Source of the DNA: Anaerolineae bacterium
GTDB lineage: Bacteria; Chloroflexota; Anaerolineae; Anaerolineales; UBA11579
Length of the DNA: 43,702 bases
Direction of reading: 5' to 3'
Assembly: GCA_004297445.1 (NCBI GenBank)
Contig: SCUK01000010.1
Location: 1-43,702 of the forward strand
The position numbers were made by a program, and so were the translations under genes. Within the stretch, counting starts at the first letter, position 1. Every line of letters starts with the position of its first letter. The notes beneath the pieces were generated by a model, which ran no database searches, had not been told where the DNA came from, and saw nothing but the letters and a program-made list of their open reading frames with translations. Of this stretch, positions 8,556 to 18,539 are shown in pieces.

Positions 8556-9566
8556 TCAAGGTTGTTGTCCGAGCCAATCCATGGTGTTCTTGTTGACGAT
8601 ATCCTGCAGCAAATCAATTTGCGGTACAGCCGCGTTAAGAGCCGGAAGATAGCGGTACACCTTGCCGCCACTCTGGGTAAAAGAAAGCCGCCCCTCATGG
8701 CCGATTTCATCGATGGTCTCCAGGCAATCTACCGCGAAACCTGGACAAACGACATCCACGGAATGCGCTCCAGCTTTCCCGAGCTCGGAAAGGGTCGAGT
8801 CCGTCGCCGGTTCCAGCCATCGCTCCGGCCCAAACTTGGACTGGAAAGTCATCACCCAGGCAGAGTCAGGCAATCCCAATCGACTCGCCACTTGTTCGGC
8901 AGTCGTGACGCACTGGGCCCGGTAAGGATCGCCGGAACGTTCATAGCGAGCGGGAATACCGTGAAACGAGATGACCAGTTTATCAGGCGGTCCAGCCTGC
9001 CAATTAGCGCGGATGCTGGCAGCGATGGAATCGAGATAGCCCGGATGGTCGTAGTAGTGGTTGACAGTCCTGAGTTCAGGTATGGTCCGCCGGCCAGCCA
9101 GCGCCGCGAATACGGCGTCATAGACCGATCCGGTTGTCGTCCCGGAATACTGGGGGAACAGGGGCAGCACGAAAATTCGCTCGATGCCTGCGTTCAAAAA
9201 CTCATCCAATGCCTGGCGAATGTGCGGTACCCCATAACGCATGCCGATGGCGACCTGATACCGCTGGGGGTGGAACTGCTCCAACCGTTCCCAGAGACCC
9301 TGTTGAATCGCCTTCATCCCCAGCGCCAATGGCGAACCCCGGTCAGTCCAAACACGCTGGTACAAACGCGCAGAACGGCGCGGTCGAAAGCGAAGAAGGA
9401 CGCCGAACAGAAACGGCTTCCACAACCAGGCAGGGTAGTCTACAATGCGCGGATCCGACAGGAACTCTGCCAGGTAGCGGCGCACAGCCGCAGCCGTGGG
9501 CGCCTCGGGCGTACCCACGTTGGCGAGCAGGACGCCGATGGGATTTGCTGTAGAAACGGTCGTCAT
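8556..9566 (-). CDS. hemH: Ferrochelatase (first type)
   Basis: A protein of 336 residues, normal for the family. HemH inserts ferrous iron into a porphyrin, classically protoporphyrin IX, in the cytosol or at the membrane face. Family marks are LLANVGTPEAP near the N-terminus, LPLFPQYSGTTTGSV (about 134-148), the active-site SFHGIP with His202, and the Glu of CLETIDEI at 283. The layout resembles the enterobacterial protoporphyrin-type enzymes. It starts 6 bases after hemL with no strong ribosome binding site, so coupling is likely. A second, different ferrochelatase is encoded at 18536-19486 in the same operon. Which porphyrin each one uses cannot be read from the sequence with certainty. 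Confidence 0.93.
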   Translation of the reverse strand: MTTVSTANPIGVLLANVGTPEAPTAAAVRRYLAEFLSDPRIVDYPAWLWKPFLFGVLLRFRPRRSARLYQRVWTDRGSPLALGMKAIQQGLWERLEQFHPQRYQVAIGMRYGVPHIRQALDEFLNAGIERIFVLPLFPQYSGTTTGSVYDAVFAALAGRRTIPELRTVNHYYDHPGYLDSIAASIRANWQAGPPDKLVISFHGIPARYERSGDPYRAQCVTTAEQVASRLGLPDSAWVMTFQSKFGPERWLEPATDSTLSELGKAGAHSVDVVCPGFAVDCLETIDEIGHEGRLSFTQSGGKVYRYLPALNAAVPQIDLLQDIVNKNTMDWLGQQP

Positions 9567-9572
9567 CGAGTG

Positions 9573-10862
9573 TTACTCAGTCGCTTTCTGGAAAGCAACG
9601 CGGGCAGCCGAAATGGTTTCTTCGATGACGTCAGGAGAGTGCGTTGTGGATAGAAACCCGGCCTCAAATTGCGACGGGGCCAAGTAAACACCCTGTGCCA
9701 GCATCGTCGAGAAGTAACGGCTGAAACGAGCCGTATCGCTGCGGCTTGCCGAGGGCCAGTCCACGACCGGTTCATCCGTGAAGAATACGGAAAACATCGT
9801 CCCAACGCGATTGGATTGGATTGGAACCCCCGCTTCAGCAGCCGCCTGAGAGATACCCCGCTCCAATTTCTCAGCAGCCGCCAACAACGCCGGCCAGATT
9901 TCTTTTGGCCGCAACGCCCCCAACGTGGCGATTCCGGCCGCCATGGCCAGCGGGTTGCCCGAGAGCGTCCCGGCCTGATAGACCGGCCCCGCGGGGGCTA
10001 CCATCTGCATGATCTCGCGCCGTCCCCCGTAGGCCCCCACTGGCAGGCCGCCGCCAATCACCTTGCCCAGTGTGGTCAGGTCAGGTCGGATATCATACAG
10101 CGTTTGCGCGCCGCCCAGATCGACCCTAAATCCAGTCATGACTTCATCAAAAATTAGCAGAGCGCCGGCGCGGGTCGTCACCTCACGCAGGCCGCTCAGG
10201 AAGACGTCGGCGGGAGGAACGACACCCATGTTGCCGGCCACCGGTTCCACAATGACGGCCGCCACCTGCCCCGCGAACTGCCCAAGCAGCGCTTCCACCG
10301 ACTCCAAATCGTTATAGCGCGCCACCAGCGTATCTTGGGTGGTGGCCTGCGGGACTCCCGGCGAATCCGGCAGACCGAGGGTCGCCACGCCCGAGCCAGC
10401 CTGCACCAGCAGCAGATCTGCATGGCCGTGATAACAACCCTCGAACTTAATAATCTTATCCCGGCCGGTAAAGGCGCGCGCCAGTCGCAGTGCGCTCATG
10501 GTGGCTTCGGTGCCGGAGTTCACAAACCGCAGCATTTCCAAGCTTGGCATAAAAGACTGAATCATGCGGGCGAGTTCAAGTTCCAGAGGACTGGGCGCGC
10601 CATAACTCGTGCCATTGCGAATCGCCACTTCAAGGGCTGCCACAACGTGTGGATGTGCGTGGCCAAGAATCAGCGGACCCCAGGAAAGTACGTAATCAAT
10701 ATAGCGATTGCCGTCCACATCCACCAGATAGGGACCGCTTCCCTTTTCAATGAACAACGGCTGTCCGCCAACGGCCCGGAAAGCTCGCACAGGCGAACTC
10801 ACCCCACCCGGGAACAGCGCCTGGGCCTGTTCGTACAGTTTTTGTGAATTCCCTGTGTTCAT
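9573..10862 (-). CDS. hemL: Glutamate-1-semialdehyde 2,1-aminomutase
   Basis: A protein of 429 residues, the usual length. HemL is a PLP enzyme that turns glutamate-1-semialdehyde into 5-aminolevulinate, the step after HemA. Family marks are [27 protein letters not shown], the aspartate of [12 protein letters not shown], and [18 protein letters not shown], whose Lys forms the Schiff base with PLP. The ATG overlaps the hemY stop in an ATGA, typical of translational coupling. Together with hemA this shows the C5 route to 5-aminolevulinate. Confidence 0.96.
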   Translation of the reverse strand: MNTGNSQKLYEQAQALFPGGVSSPVRAFRAVGGQPLFIEKGSGPYLVDVDGNRYIDYVLSWGPLILGHAHPHVVAALEVAIRNGTSYGAPSPLELELARMIQSFMPSLEMLRFVNSGTEATMSALRLARAFTGRDKIIKFEGCYHGHADLLLVQAGSGVATLGLPDSPGVPQATTQDTLVARYNDLESVEALLGQFAGQVAAVIVEPVAGNMGVVPPADVFLSGLREVTTRAGALLIFDEVMTGFRVDLGGAQTLYDIRPDLTTLGKVIGGGLPVGAYGGRREIMQMVAPAGPVYQAGTLSGNPLAMAAGIATLGALRPKEIWPALLAAAEKLERGISQAAAEAGVPIQSNRVGTMFSVFFTDEPVVDWPSASRSDTARFSRYFSTMLAQGVYLAPSQFEAGFLSTTHSPDVIEETISAARVAFQKATE

Positions 10863-12325
10863 GTCACGCGCTCCCGTTGGGGATGTTGGTCCGAGTGCAG
10901 GTTAAGACTGGCCAGGACTCCCTCGGCGGCCAGCTGACCGGAGTGGATACAGTCCGGGATGCCGATGCCACGATAAGCATTCCCGGCCAGCGCCAGAGCG
11001 GGCAGGGATTCCAATCGGGCTTCGATACGCTTCAGGCGGTCCAAGTGTCCCCGGTTATATTGGGGCATGGCGCGTTCCCAGAGAAAAGCCCGGGCAAAGA
11101 TCGGTTCAGCGACGATACCCAAAGTTTCGGCAAGCTCGCGCTGAGCGAGGCCAATCAGGCCCGCAGCGTCCCAGGGAATTTCGCCCTCCTGGCCAGCACG
11201 GCCGATGAAGACCCGCAAAAGGACATGCCTCTCGGGTGCGCGATGCGGAAATTTGGTTGACGTCCAGGTGCAAGCCAGCGCGGCACGGCCCTCGCTGCGT
11301 GGAATTACGTACCCATAGCCATTGAGCGGGTGCCGTATTTGCGATGCCCTGAAGGCGAGCGAAACTGTGGCCGTCGACACATAAGCAATCGCGGCCAGTT
11401 CTGCCGCCAACAGGGGGTCAAGTTCCGACAATAATTCTGCGGAAACGTAACTTGGTGTGGCCAATACAATCCCTTGCGCCACTATCGTATCGGAGTCGGC
11501 CAATTCCATGACGAAGTCGCTCTTCACCCTCCGAATCCAGCGCACCGGGCTTTGAAGTCTGAGATCGACTCCGTTGCGCTCCAGATTTGCAGTCAGGGCC
11601 TCAACGATTTCAATCAGCCCGCTGGTGGGCGTGAGAAACAGACTGCGCGACCCTGGGCCGGGGGCTCCGCCATTTTTCTGGCGTTCATGCCGGGCACGGA
11701 GTGCACCGCGAATCAGGCCGCCATGCTTCCGTTCAAGTTCCGGCAGGTAGGGCAGGGTGGCTTGGATGCTCAATCGGTCACCATCGCCGGCATAGATGCC
11801 GCTCATCAGCGGCTCGATCAGCGCTTCATAGGCGGCCCGGCCGAGCCGCCGCGTGACAAAGTCGCCCATACTTTCTTCGACATCCGGAGTCCCCGGTGGT
11901 AGAACAAGATCGGCGCCCATTCTCAGCTTCGCCGGCCAGGAAAGCAGACGGCTCCTGAGCATCGGCCCGAACTCGGTCGGGATCATCATTGTCAATCCGC
12001 CGGGAATGGGGTGCAGTCGCCCATTCTTCAGTATATAGGTGGCATTCTGATTTGGGTTTGTGCCCTGAAGTCGATCTTCAATTCCAAGTTCCCGGCACAG
12101 CTTGACGGCCCATGGCTTGGCAACCAGAAACGTGTCCGGCCCACCTTCGATGACAAAGCCATCCAGGCGCTCGGTGAGAATTTTGCCTCCCCAGCGGTTT
12201 CCGGTTTCCAACACCGTGATGCGCAAAGGACGGCTGGACTCCCGGGCCGCCGGCAGCAAGGCATGAGCCGCCGCAAGCCCGGCAATCCCCCCGCCGACTA
12301 CAACGATGTGTTCGGCAGAGGCCAT
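10859..12325 (-). CDS. hemY: Protoporphyrinogen/coproporphyrinogen oxidase (HemY/CgoX type)
   Basis: A protein of 488 residues, in the range of the oxygen-dependent HemY family. The N-terminus [16 protein letters not shown] is the FAD-binding Rossmann motif, followed by the amine-oxidase fold marks ETGNRWGGK and EGGPDTFL. Near the C-terminus, [17 protein letters not shown] is the second FAD motif of the family. It oxidises protoporphyrinogen IX or, in the coproporphyrin-dependent route, coproporphyrinogen III. Because hemQ is in the operon and no hemF or hemN is seen, I favour the second. The start overlaps the end of hemE by 28 bases, with no clear ribosome binding site. The sequence alone does not settle the substrate. 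Confidence 0.93.
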   Translation of the reverse strand: MASAEHIVVVGGGIAGLAAAHALLPAARESSRPLRITVLETGNRWGGKILTERLDGFVIEGGPDTFLVAKPWAVKLCRELGIEDRLQGTNPNQNATYILKNGRLHPIPGGLTMMIPTEFGPMLRSRLLSWPAKLRMGADLVLPPGTPDVEESMGDFVTRRLGRAAYEALIEPLMSGIYAGDGDRLSIQATLPYLPELERKHGGLIRGALRARHERQKNGGAPGPGSRSLFLTPTSGLIEIVEALTANLERNGVDLRLQSPVRWIRRVKSDFVMELADSDTIVAQGIVLATPSYVSAELLSELDPLLAAELAAIAYVSTATVSLAFRASQIRHPLNGYGYVIPRSEGRAALACTWTSTKFPHRAPERHVLLRVFIGRAGQEGEIPWDAAGLIGLAQRELAETLGIVAEPIFARAFLWERAMPQYNRGHLDRLKRIEARLESLPALALAGNAYRGIGIPDCIHSGQLAAEGVLASLNLHSDQHPQRERVT

Positions 12326-13383
12326 TCGTGGACCATTTCTACGGCGGCGCGGACGTTGTCCACAAGCGTGTGGGTCAGGATTCCATGCCCAAGGTTGAAA
12401 ACGTGGCCGGGCCGTCCTCCAGCCTTCTGGAGTACGTCATCCACTCGGGCGCGCAATACAGGCAGCGGCGCAAGGAGGGAAACCGGGTCAAGATTGCCTT
12501 GCACGGCGACATCCGCGCCCAAAATTCCCCAACCGCGTTCCAGGGGGATGCGCCAATCCAGGCCGATGACCGTGCCGCCAGCGTCTTTCATGTGCCGTAA
12601 CAAGGTGGCCGTGTCCGTCCCAAAATGGATCACCGGTACGCCGGTCGCCATAGCGGCCCGCAGTACCTGGCGCGAATACGGCTGGACGTAGTCGACATAG
12701 TCAGACGGGCTGAGCTGGCCAACCCACGAGTCAAACAACTGGACCGCCTGGGCACCCGCCCGCACCTGGGCCACCAGATAGTTTTCCATGCTGGTCGCAA
12801 CCGTACGCATCAGCGTATGCCAGGCCGCAGGCTCTGAAAACATAAGTCGCTTGGTGTTGCGGAAATCTTTGGTCGCCCCCCCCTCCACCATATACGATGC
12901 CACCGTATAGGGTCCCCCGCAAAATCCGATCAGCGGCACATCCGCAGGTAATTCGCGCCGCACTATCCGGATGGTTTCCAGTACATGACCAAGGTCCGTC
13001 TCGGCCTCCACAACCCGCAGTTGACGAGCCGCCTCGAGGCTACGCACTGGCTTATGAATGACCGGTCCTTCGCCCTGTGCAAATTCCAACCCAAGACCCA
13101 TGGGAATAACAGGCAGGAGAATGTCCGCAAACAGAATGGCCGCATCCACGCCCAATGCGCGTACGGGCTGGAGCGTCACTTCGGCCGCCAGTTCGGGCCG
13201 ATCGACGATCTCCAGCAAAGTGTGTTTGGCGCGGATCGCCCGGTATTCAGGCATGTAGCGTCCTGCCTGGCGCATGAACCACACCGGGGTCGCATCGACC
13301 GGAAGTTGATTGCAGGCACGCAGGAACCGCGCCCGCGGCTCTGCCTGCCCTTCAGGTACCGTCGTTGGCAAAGCCTCGGTCAT
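12298..13383 (-). CDS. hemE: Uroporphyrinogen decarboxylase
   Basis: A protein of 361 residues from the ATG at 13383, which overlaps the radical SAM stop in an ATGA. An open frame extends 40 codons upstream inside that gene but is rich in Arg and not family-like. HemE removes four carboxyl groups from uroporphyrinogen III to give coproporphyrinogen III. Family marks are PVWFMRQAGRYMPEYR with the substrate-binding arginines, ILFADILLPVIPMG with the catalytic Asp, and FGTDTATLL. It is cytosolic and has no cofactor. It stands just upstream of hemY in the direction of transcription, consistent with consecutive pathway steps. Confidence 0.96.
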   Translation of the reverse strand: MTEALPTTVPEGQAEPRARFLRACNQLPVDATPVWFMRQAGRYMPEYRAIRAKHTLLEIVDRPELAAEVTLQPVRALGVDAAILFADILLPVIPMGLGLEFAQGEGPVIHKPVRSLEAARQLRVVEAETDLGHVLETIRIVRRELPADVPLIGFCGGPYTVASYMVEGGATKDFRNTKRLMFSEPAAWHTLMRTVATSMENYLVAQVRAGAQAVQLFDSWVGQLSPSDYVDYVQPYSRQVLRAAMATGVPVIHFGTDTATLLRHMKDAGGTVIGLDWRIPLERGWGILGADVAVQGNLDPVSLLAPLPVLRARVDDVLQKAGGRPGHVFNLGHGILTHTLVDNVRAAVEMVHEWPLPNTSL

Positions 13384-14531
13384 GCCCCAACTCCAGCCGG
13401 TACGAAGACGCAGGAGGGATCGGAAGCCATGTAATCGCCGGTCACCCCGAAGGCCCGGCCGCGTTGCCCGCCGCAAAACTCGCGGTACTCGCAGACGCGG
13501 CACTTGCCCTTCAATAGATCGTAGTTGCGCAGGGTGGTGAACAGCTCATGGTGACGGTAAGTCTCCACAACATCCGCCGTGCGCACATTCCCAGCCGCGA
13601 TGGGCAGGAAACCCGACGGCATGATTTCCCCGACATGCGAGATGAAAAGGAACCCATTGCCGTCGTTTACCCCCTTGCGCGGACGATTGAGCCCATCGGC
13701 ATACTGGAAGCCCGCGCCTTGAAACGTTACGTTCTCCTGTGAGCCGCCTTCGCTGCGCTTGCGTTCCACCGCGACGCGACGGTACATCGGGGCGGCGGTA
13801 GCCTTGATATCAAACGGCGCCCGTTGCGAGAGTTCGTAAAGCCAATGGAAGACACGTTCGTGGTCCTGAGGTGAGATCAACCATTTGGTCTGCGCCCGGC
13901 CGGTGGGCACAAGGAAGAAGACCGACCACTGCACTGCGTTGACTTCCTCGATAAAGGGCACCATGTCAGGCAATAGATCCACGTTAAAGGCCGTGACGGT
14001 GGTATTGACCTGAACACTCAGCCCAACTTCCTGAGCATTGTGAAGGATTTGCATGGTGCGGTTCCACGAACCGGGCACCTGGCGAAACTCGTCATGTACC
14101 TCGGGAGACGGGCCATCCAAACTTAGGGCTATGCGCTTGATGCCTGCCTTCTGGGCCTGTTGCAATCGCTCCACCGTAGGCAGTGCGGTTGCCGTGGGCG
14201 TCAGCGAACAACGCAGCCCTTTTTCTGTGGCGTACTCAATCAGCTCGAACAGATCGCGGCGCATCATCGGGTCTCCCCCGGTGAAAATCAGGATGGGGCT
14301 GCCAAAGGCCGCAAACCGATCGATCAGGGCTCTTGCCTCCTGGGTCGAAAGTTCCTGCGGGTCACGGCTCGGAATGGCGTCTGCACGGCAATGCTTGCAG
14401 GCAAACGCGCAGGCGCGGGTGACCTCCCAGGCAATCGTGAACGGCGCCAGATTGAAGTCGGCCATTAACATGTTGTTGTCATGCATACTGCGTTCACCAG
14501 AAGCCTGCGCTGAGAGTTGCGTTGGTTTCAT
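13380..14531 (-). CDS. Radical SAM/SPASM protein of the NirJ/AhbD/TIGR04053-like group
   Basis: A protein of 383 residues. AGGAG lies about six bases before the ATG at 14531. The radical SAM cluster motif is C41-x3-C45-x2-C48 (CAFACKHC), and TGGDPMMRRDLFELI follows. The C-terminus carries an extra Fe-S region, KCRVCEYREFCGG…GDYMASDPSC, like the SPASM part of NirJ, AhbD and MoaA relatives. Members of this family act on heme intermediates in the siroheme-based heme and heme d1 routes, but others have unknown jobs. It sits between hemB and hemE in a complete classical heme operon with no siroheme decarboxylase genes. It could be a decarboxylase, a heme-modifying enzyme or a peptide modifier. The fold is certain, the reaction unknown. 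Confidence 0.88.
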   Translation of the reverse strand: MKPTQLSAQASGERSMHDNNMLMADFNLAPFTIAWEVTRACAFACKHCRADAIPSRDPQELSTQEARALIDRFAAFGSPILIFTGGDPMMRRDLFELIEYATEKGLRCSLTPTATALPTVERLQQAQKAGIKRIALSLDGPSPEVHDEFRQVPGSWNRTMQILHNAQEVGLSVQVNTTVTAFNVDLLPDMVPFIEEVNAVQWSVFFLVPTGRAQTKWLISPQDHERVFHWLYELSQRAPFDIKATAAPMYRRVAVERKRSEGGSQENVTFQGAGFQYADGLNRPRKGVNDGNGFLFISHVGEIMPSGFLPIAAGNVRTADVVETYRHHELFTTLRNYDLLKGKCRVCEYREFCGGQRGRAFGVTGDYMASDPSCVFVPAGVGA

Positions 14532-14544
14532 GAGTTGCTCCTTT

Positions 14545-15564
14545 CTATGGAAGCCAGCGTGCAGCTTCCTTGGCGTGGTAGGTCAGAATCATGTCGGCGC
14601 CTGCGCGCTTGATACTGGTGAGTGTTTCGAGAATCACCTGCTCCTCGTTCAACCAACCGTTGGCAGCTGCCGCTTTGAGCATGCTGTACTCACCGCTCAC
14701 GTTGTAGGCAGCCAAAGGCATTTCGGGATGGGCCTGTCGAATGGCGTGGATGACATCCAGGTACGGCAGCGCGGGCTTAACCATCAGGATATCGGCGCCT
14801 TCCTCTACGTCCAGCGCGGCCTCGCGCAGGGCCTCGCGCCGGTTGGCGGGGTCCATTTGGTGGGATTTGCGATCGCCAAAACTTGGCGGGGATTCGGCGG
14901 CTTCGCGAAACGGGCCGTAGAACGCGGACGCGTACTTGACCGCATACGAGAGAATTGGTAGATGTTCATACCCTCCTGCGTCCAGGGCATGGCGAATAGC
15001 AGCCACCATGCCATCGATCATGCCGCTGGGCGCCACAATATCCGCCCCGGCCTCTGCGTGCGACAAAGCCACGCGGGCAAGGATCTCCAGGGTTGGATCG
15101 TTCAGGACGTAGTCAGCAGGCAGCGCGGGCTGGGCATGCTCGTCCCGGTTAAGGATGCCGCAGTGGCCGTGATCGGTGTATTCGCACAAACAGACGTCTG
15201 TAATGACCAATAGCTCCGGCACAGCGTCCTTGATGGCTCGAATCGCCTGCTGAACGATGCCATCCGAAGAAAAGTTCTCCCTGCCAATCGGGTCTTTGGC
15301 CTCCGGGATGCCGAACAGGATGACTGCCGGGATATTCAGATCGGCGATGCTGCGCGTCTCCCGCGCCAGCCGGTCCACGCTCCACTGCGCTATGCCGGGC
15401 ATCGAGCTGATTGGCTGGACAACATCCTTGCCATGACGAACAAACAAGGGGTAAATAAAATCCTGCGAGGTCAGCTCGGTTTCACGCACCATGGAACGCA
15501 GCGCTGGAGACAAGCGTAAACGACGCGGCCGGCTCTGGCGTTGGCCTGGACTTGCCTGGGTCAT
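14545..15564 (-). CDS. hemB: Delta-aminolevulinic acid dehydratase (porphobilinogen synthase)
   Basis: A protein of 339 residues from the ATG at 15564; AGGA stands a few bases upstream and the start overlaps the hemD stop in an ATGA. A longer frame reaching upstream inside hemD is Arg-rich noise. HemB condenses two 5-aminolevulinates to porphobilinogen. The zinc site is complete: Cys125, Cys127 and Cys135 in [14 protein letters not shown], so the enzyme should be zinc-dependent. The two active-site lysines are Lys210 ([15 protein letters not shown]) and Lys263 ([10 protein letters not shown]). It is cytosolic and acts as an oligomer in known relatives. Confidence 0.96.
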   Translation of the reverse strand: MTQASPGQRQSRPRRLRLSPALRSMVRETELTSQDFIYPLFVRHGKDVVQPISSMPGIAQWSVDRLARETRSIADLNIPAVILFGIPEAKDPIGRENFSSDGIVQQAIRAIKDAVPELLVITDVCLCEYTDHGHCGILNRDEHAQPALPADYVLNDPTLEILARVALSHAEAGADIVAPSGMIDGMVAAIRHALDAGGYEHLPILSYAVKYASAFYGPFREAAESPPSFGDRKSHQMDPANRREALREAALDVEEGADILMVKPALPYLDVIHAIRQAHPEMPLAAYNVSGEYSMLKAAAANGWLNEEQVILETLTSIKRAGADMILTYHAKEAARWLP

Positions 15565-16349
15565 AGGGAATTCCTCAGAGGTTGCGATTCGAAATAGTTC
15601 AACAGCGCGGCAACCAGGCCTTCGGCGGTGTACTCCACAGCCACCAGGTCCGGCTTGACCCCGTAGTCGGCCAGCGCTTGAGCGGTGATGGGGCCGATGA
15701 CGGCAAACACCGGCTTTCCAGGCAAATCGGGAAAGCGAAGTTGCTCCCCGTTGCACAGTCGGACAAAATTGTGCACGGTTGACGGACTAGTAAAGGCGAT
15801 CACGTCCACGCCGCGCCGTAATTCTGCAAGGCCAGTGGGGTCCGCTTGGGCCGGCAGTGTCCGGTAGGCGGCGATATCCACCGCCCTCCCGCCTCCCTGT
15901 TCAATCAACCTTAGAAGAGCCGGACGGGCGATGTCGGCACGCGCCAGAAGTATTTGCTTCCCATTTACATTGCCCAAACCCGGGTAAATGGCTTCCGCCA
16001 CGTACTCAGAGGGAACGAAATCGGGTTGTATCCCGCGTTGTTCCAATCCATGCGCTGTCTTCGGGCCAATCGCTGCCACCTTGAGCGCGGGGGGCAGTCC
16101 CGGGACTTTCAGTTCTGCCAAACGATCCCAAACCGCGCCGACGCCATTCACGCTGGTTAGAATCAGCCAGTCATAGGCCGCCAGCGCGAACAGGGCGTTA
16201 TCTAATTCAGAAGTATCGGCAAGCGGTGCGATCTCGATCACCGGCAGCAGGATCGGAACCGCTTGCAGGGCAGCCAGATTCGCCGCCATTCCCTGTGCCT
16301 GGCTGGCCGGGCGGGTAAGCATTACGCGACGCCCCACCAGACTAGACAT
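15561..16349 (-). CDS. hemD: Uroporphyrinogen-III synthase
   Basis: A protein of 262 residues, the usual length. It starts at the ATG at 16349, overlapping the end of hemC by 8 bases. A longer frame upstream inside hemC gives an unlikely leader. HemD cyclises hydroxymethylbilane to uroporphyrinogen III with inversion of ring D. The family is weakly conserved; visible marks are GRRVMLTRP at the start, [17 protein letters not shown], and [16 protein letters not shown] with the second-domain Thr/Ser pair. Placement between hemC and hemB, as in many bacteria, supports the call. Confidence 0.93.
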   Translation of the reverse strand: MSSLVGRRVMLTRPASQAQGMAANLAALQAVPILLPVIEIAPLADTSELDNALFALAAYDWLILTSVNGVGAVWDRLAELKVPGLPPALKVAAIGPKTAHGLEQRGIQPDFVPSEYVAEAIYPGLGNVNGKQILLARADIARPALLRLIEQGGGRAVDIAAYRTLPAQADPTGLAELRRGVDVIAFTSPSTVHNFVRLCNGEQLRFPDLPGKPVFAVIGPITAQALADYGVKPDLVAVEYTAEGLVAALLNYFESQPLRNSL

Positions 16350-17244
16350 ACAGCACCTCGCCCGCCCCCAGAGCCAGCGCTTCGGCTGCCAGCGATGCAC
16401 CGAGCGCCAGTGGCTCTGCGCCACAAGCCGTAAGTTGAATCGTACGGACGCCATCTACTGAAACAATGCAGACGCGCAGCGTCAGTTCGCCCTCAGCGTA
16501 TTCGGCATACGCCGCCACCGGCAGCGAACATCCGCCCCCCAACGCTTGCAGGAAAGCACGCTCCGCCTGCACCGCCAGACGAGTGGGGGCATGGTCAATA
16601 TAAGCAAGAAGGCTGAGCGTTTCAATGTCCTCCGCGCGGCACTGAACCGCCAGGGCGCCCTGACCGGGAGCCGGCAGCATGATCGCGAGAGGCAGATACT
16701 GGGTGATGGTCTCAGCCAGTCCCAGTCGCGTCACGCCTGCTGCGGCCAACAGGATGGCATCGAATTCGCCTTCATGGACTTTGCGGATACGCGTGTCCAC
16801 ATTCCCCCGAATCGAAACAGGCTGTAGATCTGGTCGATAGGCCAGCAGTTGGGCCTGGCGCCGCAGGCTGGAGGTGCCCACCGTAGCCCCAAGGGGGAGT
16901 TCGTCCAGACCTTTTCCGCTCGATGAAATCAGGACATCCTCAGCACGCGCACGCAGGGGAATCGCGCCCAGTGTCAGGCCAGGGGCATCCTCCACTGGCA
17001 AGTCCTTGAGCGAATGCACCGCCACATCCACCGTACTGGCGCGCAACGCCTGTTCCAGTTCCAGCGTGAACAATCCTTTGCCGCCGATTTCCGGAAGTGG
17101 CCGGTCCAGCACTCGATCGCCTGTCGTTCGAATCACCGTTTCGCTGGTCTGGAGATCCGCAATGGCGGCGCTGAGCGTGGCTGCCACAAAACTGGTTTGG
17201 GTGCGGGCCAGATTGGATGGGCGGGTAGCGAAGCGGAGGGTCAT
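16342..17244 (-). CDS. hemC: Hydroxymethylbilane synthase (porphobilinogen deaminase)
   Basis: A protein of 300 residues. I choose the ATG at 17244, which shares one base with the hemA stop (TGATG), over a GTG one codon earlier. HemC links four porphobilinogens into hydroxymethylbilane on a dipyrromethane cofactor. The cofactor is held by Cys239 in LGGGCSLPVAAYA, and the catalytic Asp is Asp81 in HSLKDLP. Other family marks are GGKGLFT, TSSLRRQAQL and GNVDTRIRK. It is cytosolic. It is coupled to hemA upstream and hemD downstream, which should keep the amounts in step. Confidence 0.96.
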   Translation of the reverse strand: MTLRFATRPSNLARTQTSFVAATLSAAIADLQTSETVIRTTGDRVLDRPLPEIGGKGLFTLELEQALRASTVDVAVHSLKDLPVEDAPGLTLGAIPLRARAEDVLISSSGKGLDELPLGATVGTSSLRRQAQLLAYRPDLQPVSIRGNVDTRIRKVHEGEFDAILLAAAGVTRLGLAETITQYLPLAIMLPAPGQGALAVQCRAEDIETLSLLAYIDHAPTRLAVQAERAFLQALGGGCSLPVAAYAEYAEGELTLRVCIVSVDGVRTIQLTACGAEPLALGASLAAEALALGAGEVLYV

Positions 17245-18539
17245 CACGGTAGTTCCCGGGTTGGAATTGTTGGGGGAGACTCGAGCCCAAAGAGGTCAGA
17301 CACCATCCGACCGTATTGTTCGCCGCGCGCACCGCCGGACTCTTCTCGCAGGCGGACGGTTGGCTGGTGCAGTAACTTCTGCACGATGGCCTGGGTGAGC
17401 GACTCAATACGCTGGATATGTTCGGGGCTCAAATCATCCAGATGGCGTAACGTCCTGCGCATCTCGCTCAGCCGTATGGCTTCGCCCCGCTGGCGGAGCT
17501 CCTTAATCACCGGAGCAACCTGAAGAGCGAGAAGGTTATCGAGGCAGGAGCGATATTCCTCACTCAGGATACTTTCCGCGGCGGGAATCTCCCCGGCGCG
17601 CCAGGCGTGGTTCGCCTCCGTAGCATTCTGCAGATCGTCGATGTCGTACAGCGTGACATTCGGGATAAATTTGACTTCCGGTTCAACATCCCGCGGCACG
17701 GCGATATCCAGAATCACCAGCGGCCTGTCCGGCCGCTGGACCATGACGGCTTCAATCATCGATTGGAGGATTAAGGCATGGGGAGCAGACGAGGAACTAA
17801 CCAGAATGTCCGTCTGGCTCAATGCCCCTACGAGTCGATCCATTGTGGCGGCTTCGCCCTGCCAGCGATCGGCCAGCTTGCAGGCGGAAGACAGGCTGCG
17901 ACTGATAACGGTGCATTGCGTGGCGCCGCGCTGGTGAAAGACATCCATCGCAAGCTCCGCCATTTCCCCTGCGCCCAGCAGCGTTATCGAACTGGTTGCC
18001 AAGTCACCCACATGGCGCTGCGCCAGCGTTACAGCCAGGGACGGGATGGACAGCGAGTGACGTCCAATGCGAGTCTCTGTGCGGACCCGCTTGCCAGCAT
18101 GAATAGCAGAAAGGAACAACTTGGATAACCGCGGTCCGAGCGATTTCTCGGCGACTGCAGTCTCATAGGCATCCGTTATCTGTCCCAGGATTTGTGGCTC
18201 ACCCAGCACCATTGAATCCAGACCAGCCGCGACCCGGAACAAATGGCTGATCACCTGCTCATTGGTGAACGCATACGTGGCGTTTTCCAACTCCCGCCGG
18301 TCCACTTTGAAGCCTTCTGCGAGTAGATTCACCAGGTCCGGACTGCACTGGGCGGATCCTGCCACATAGACCTCCGCTCGATTACAGGTCGAAAGAATGA
18401 TGACTTCTTCCCATTGAGTCTGGCTCTGCAATTCTCTAGTGAACCAGGCGCAACGACTGCCCTCAAACGCCAGTCTCTCGCGCAAGTCGACAGAGGCAGT
18501 ATGGTGGCTGATGCCCAGGCAATACAGGTTCAGGCTCAT
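17244..18539 (-). CDS. hemA: Glutamyl-tRNA reductase
   Basis: A protein of 431 residues, normal for HemA. It reduces glutamyl-tRNA(Glu) with NADPH to glutamate-1-semialdehyde, the first committed step. Family marks are SHHTASVDLRERLAF, LSTCNRAEVYV with catalytic Cys52, AGLDSMVLGEPQILGQ, the NADPH fold at TLLGAGEMAELAM, and the C-terminal dimerisation helices. The ATG overlaps the ferrochelatase stop in an ATGA. In many bacteria heme controls HemA stability or activity; nothing in the sequence shows whether this holds here. Confidence 0.96.
   Translation of the reverse strand: MSLNLYCLGISHHTASVDLRERLAFEGSRCAWFTRELQSQTQWEEVIILSTCNRAEVYVAGSAQCSPDLVNLLAEGFKVDRRELENATYAFTNEQVISHLFRVAAGLDSMVLGEPQILGQITDAYETAVAEKSLGPRLSKLFLSAIHAGKRVRTETRIGRHSLSIPSLAVTLAQRHVGDLATSSITLLGAGEMAELAMDVFHQRGATQCTVISRSLSSACKLADRWQGEAATMDRLVGALSQTDILVSSSSAPHALILQSMIEAVMVQRPDRPLVILDIAVPRDVEPEVKFIPNVTLYDIDDLQNATEANHAWRAGEIPAAESILSEEYRSCLDNLLALQVAPVIKELRQRGEAIRLSEMRRTLRHLDDLSPEHIQRIESLTQAIVQKLLHQPTVRLREESGGARGEQYGRMVSDLFGLESPPTIPTRELP

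Noticed and set aside
13380-14531. Evidence for the siroheme-based alternative heme route
   Set aside because: The radical SAM protein is like AhbD, but no siroheme synthase or AhbA/B genes are present and the classical genes plus hemQ are complete.
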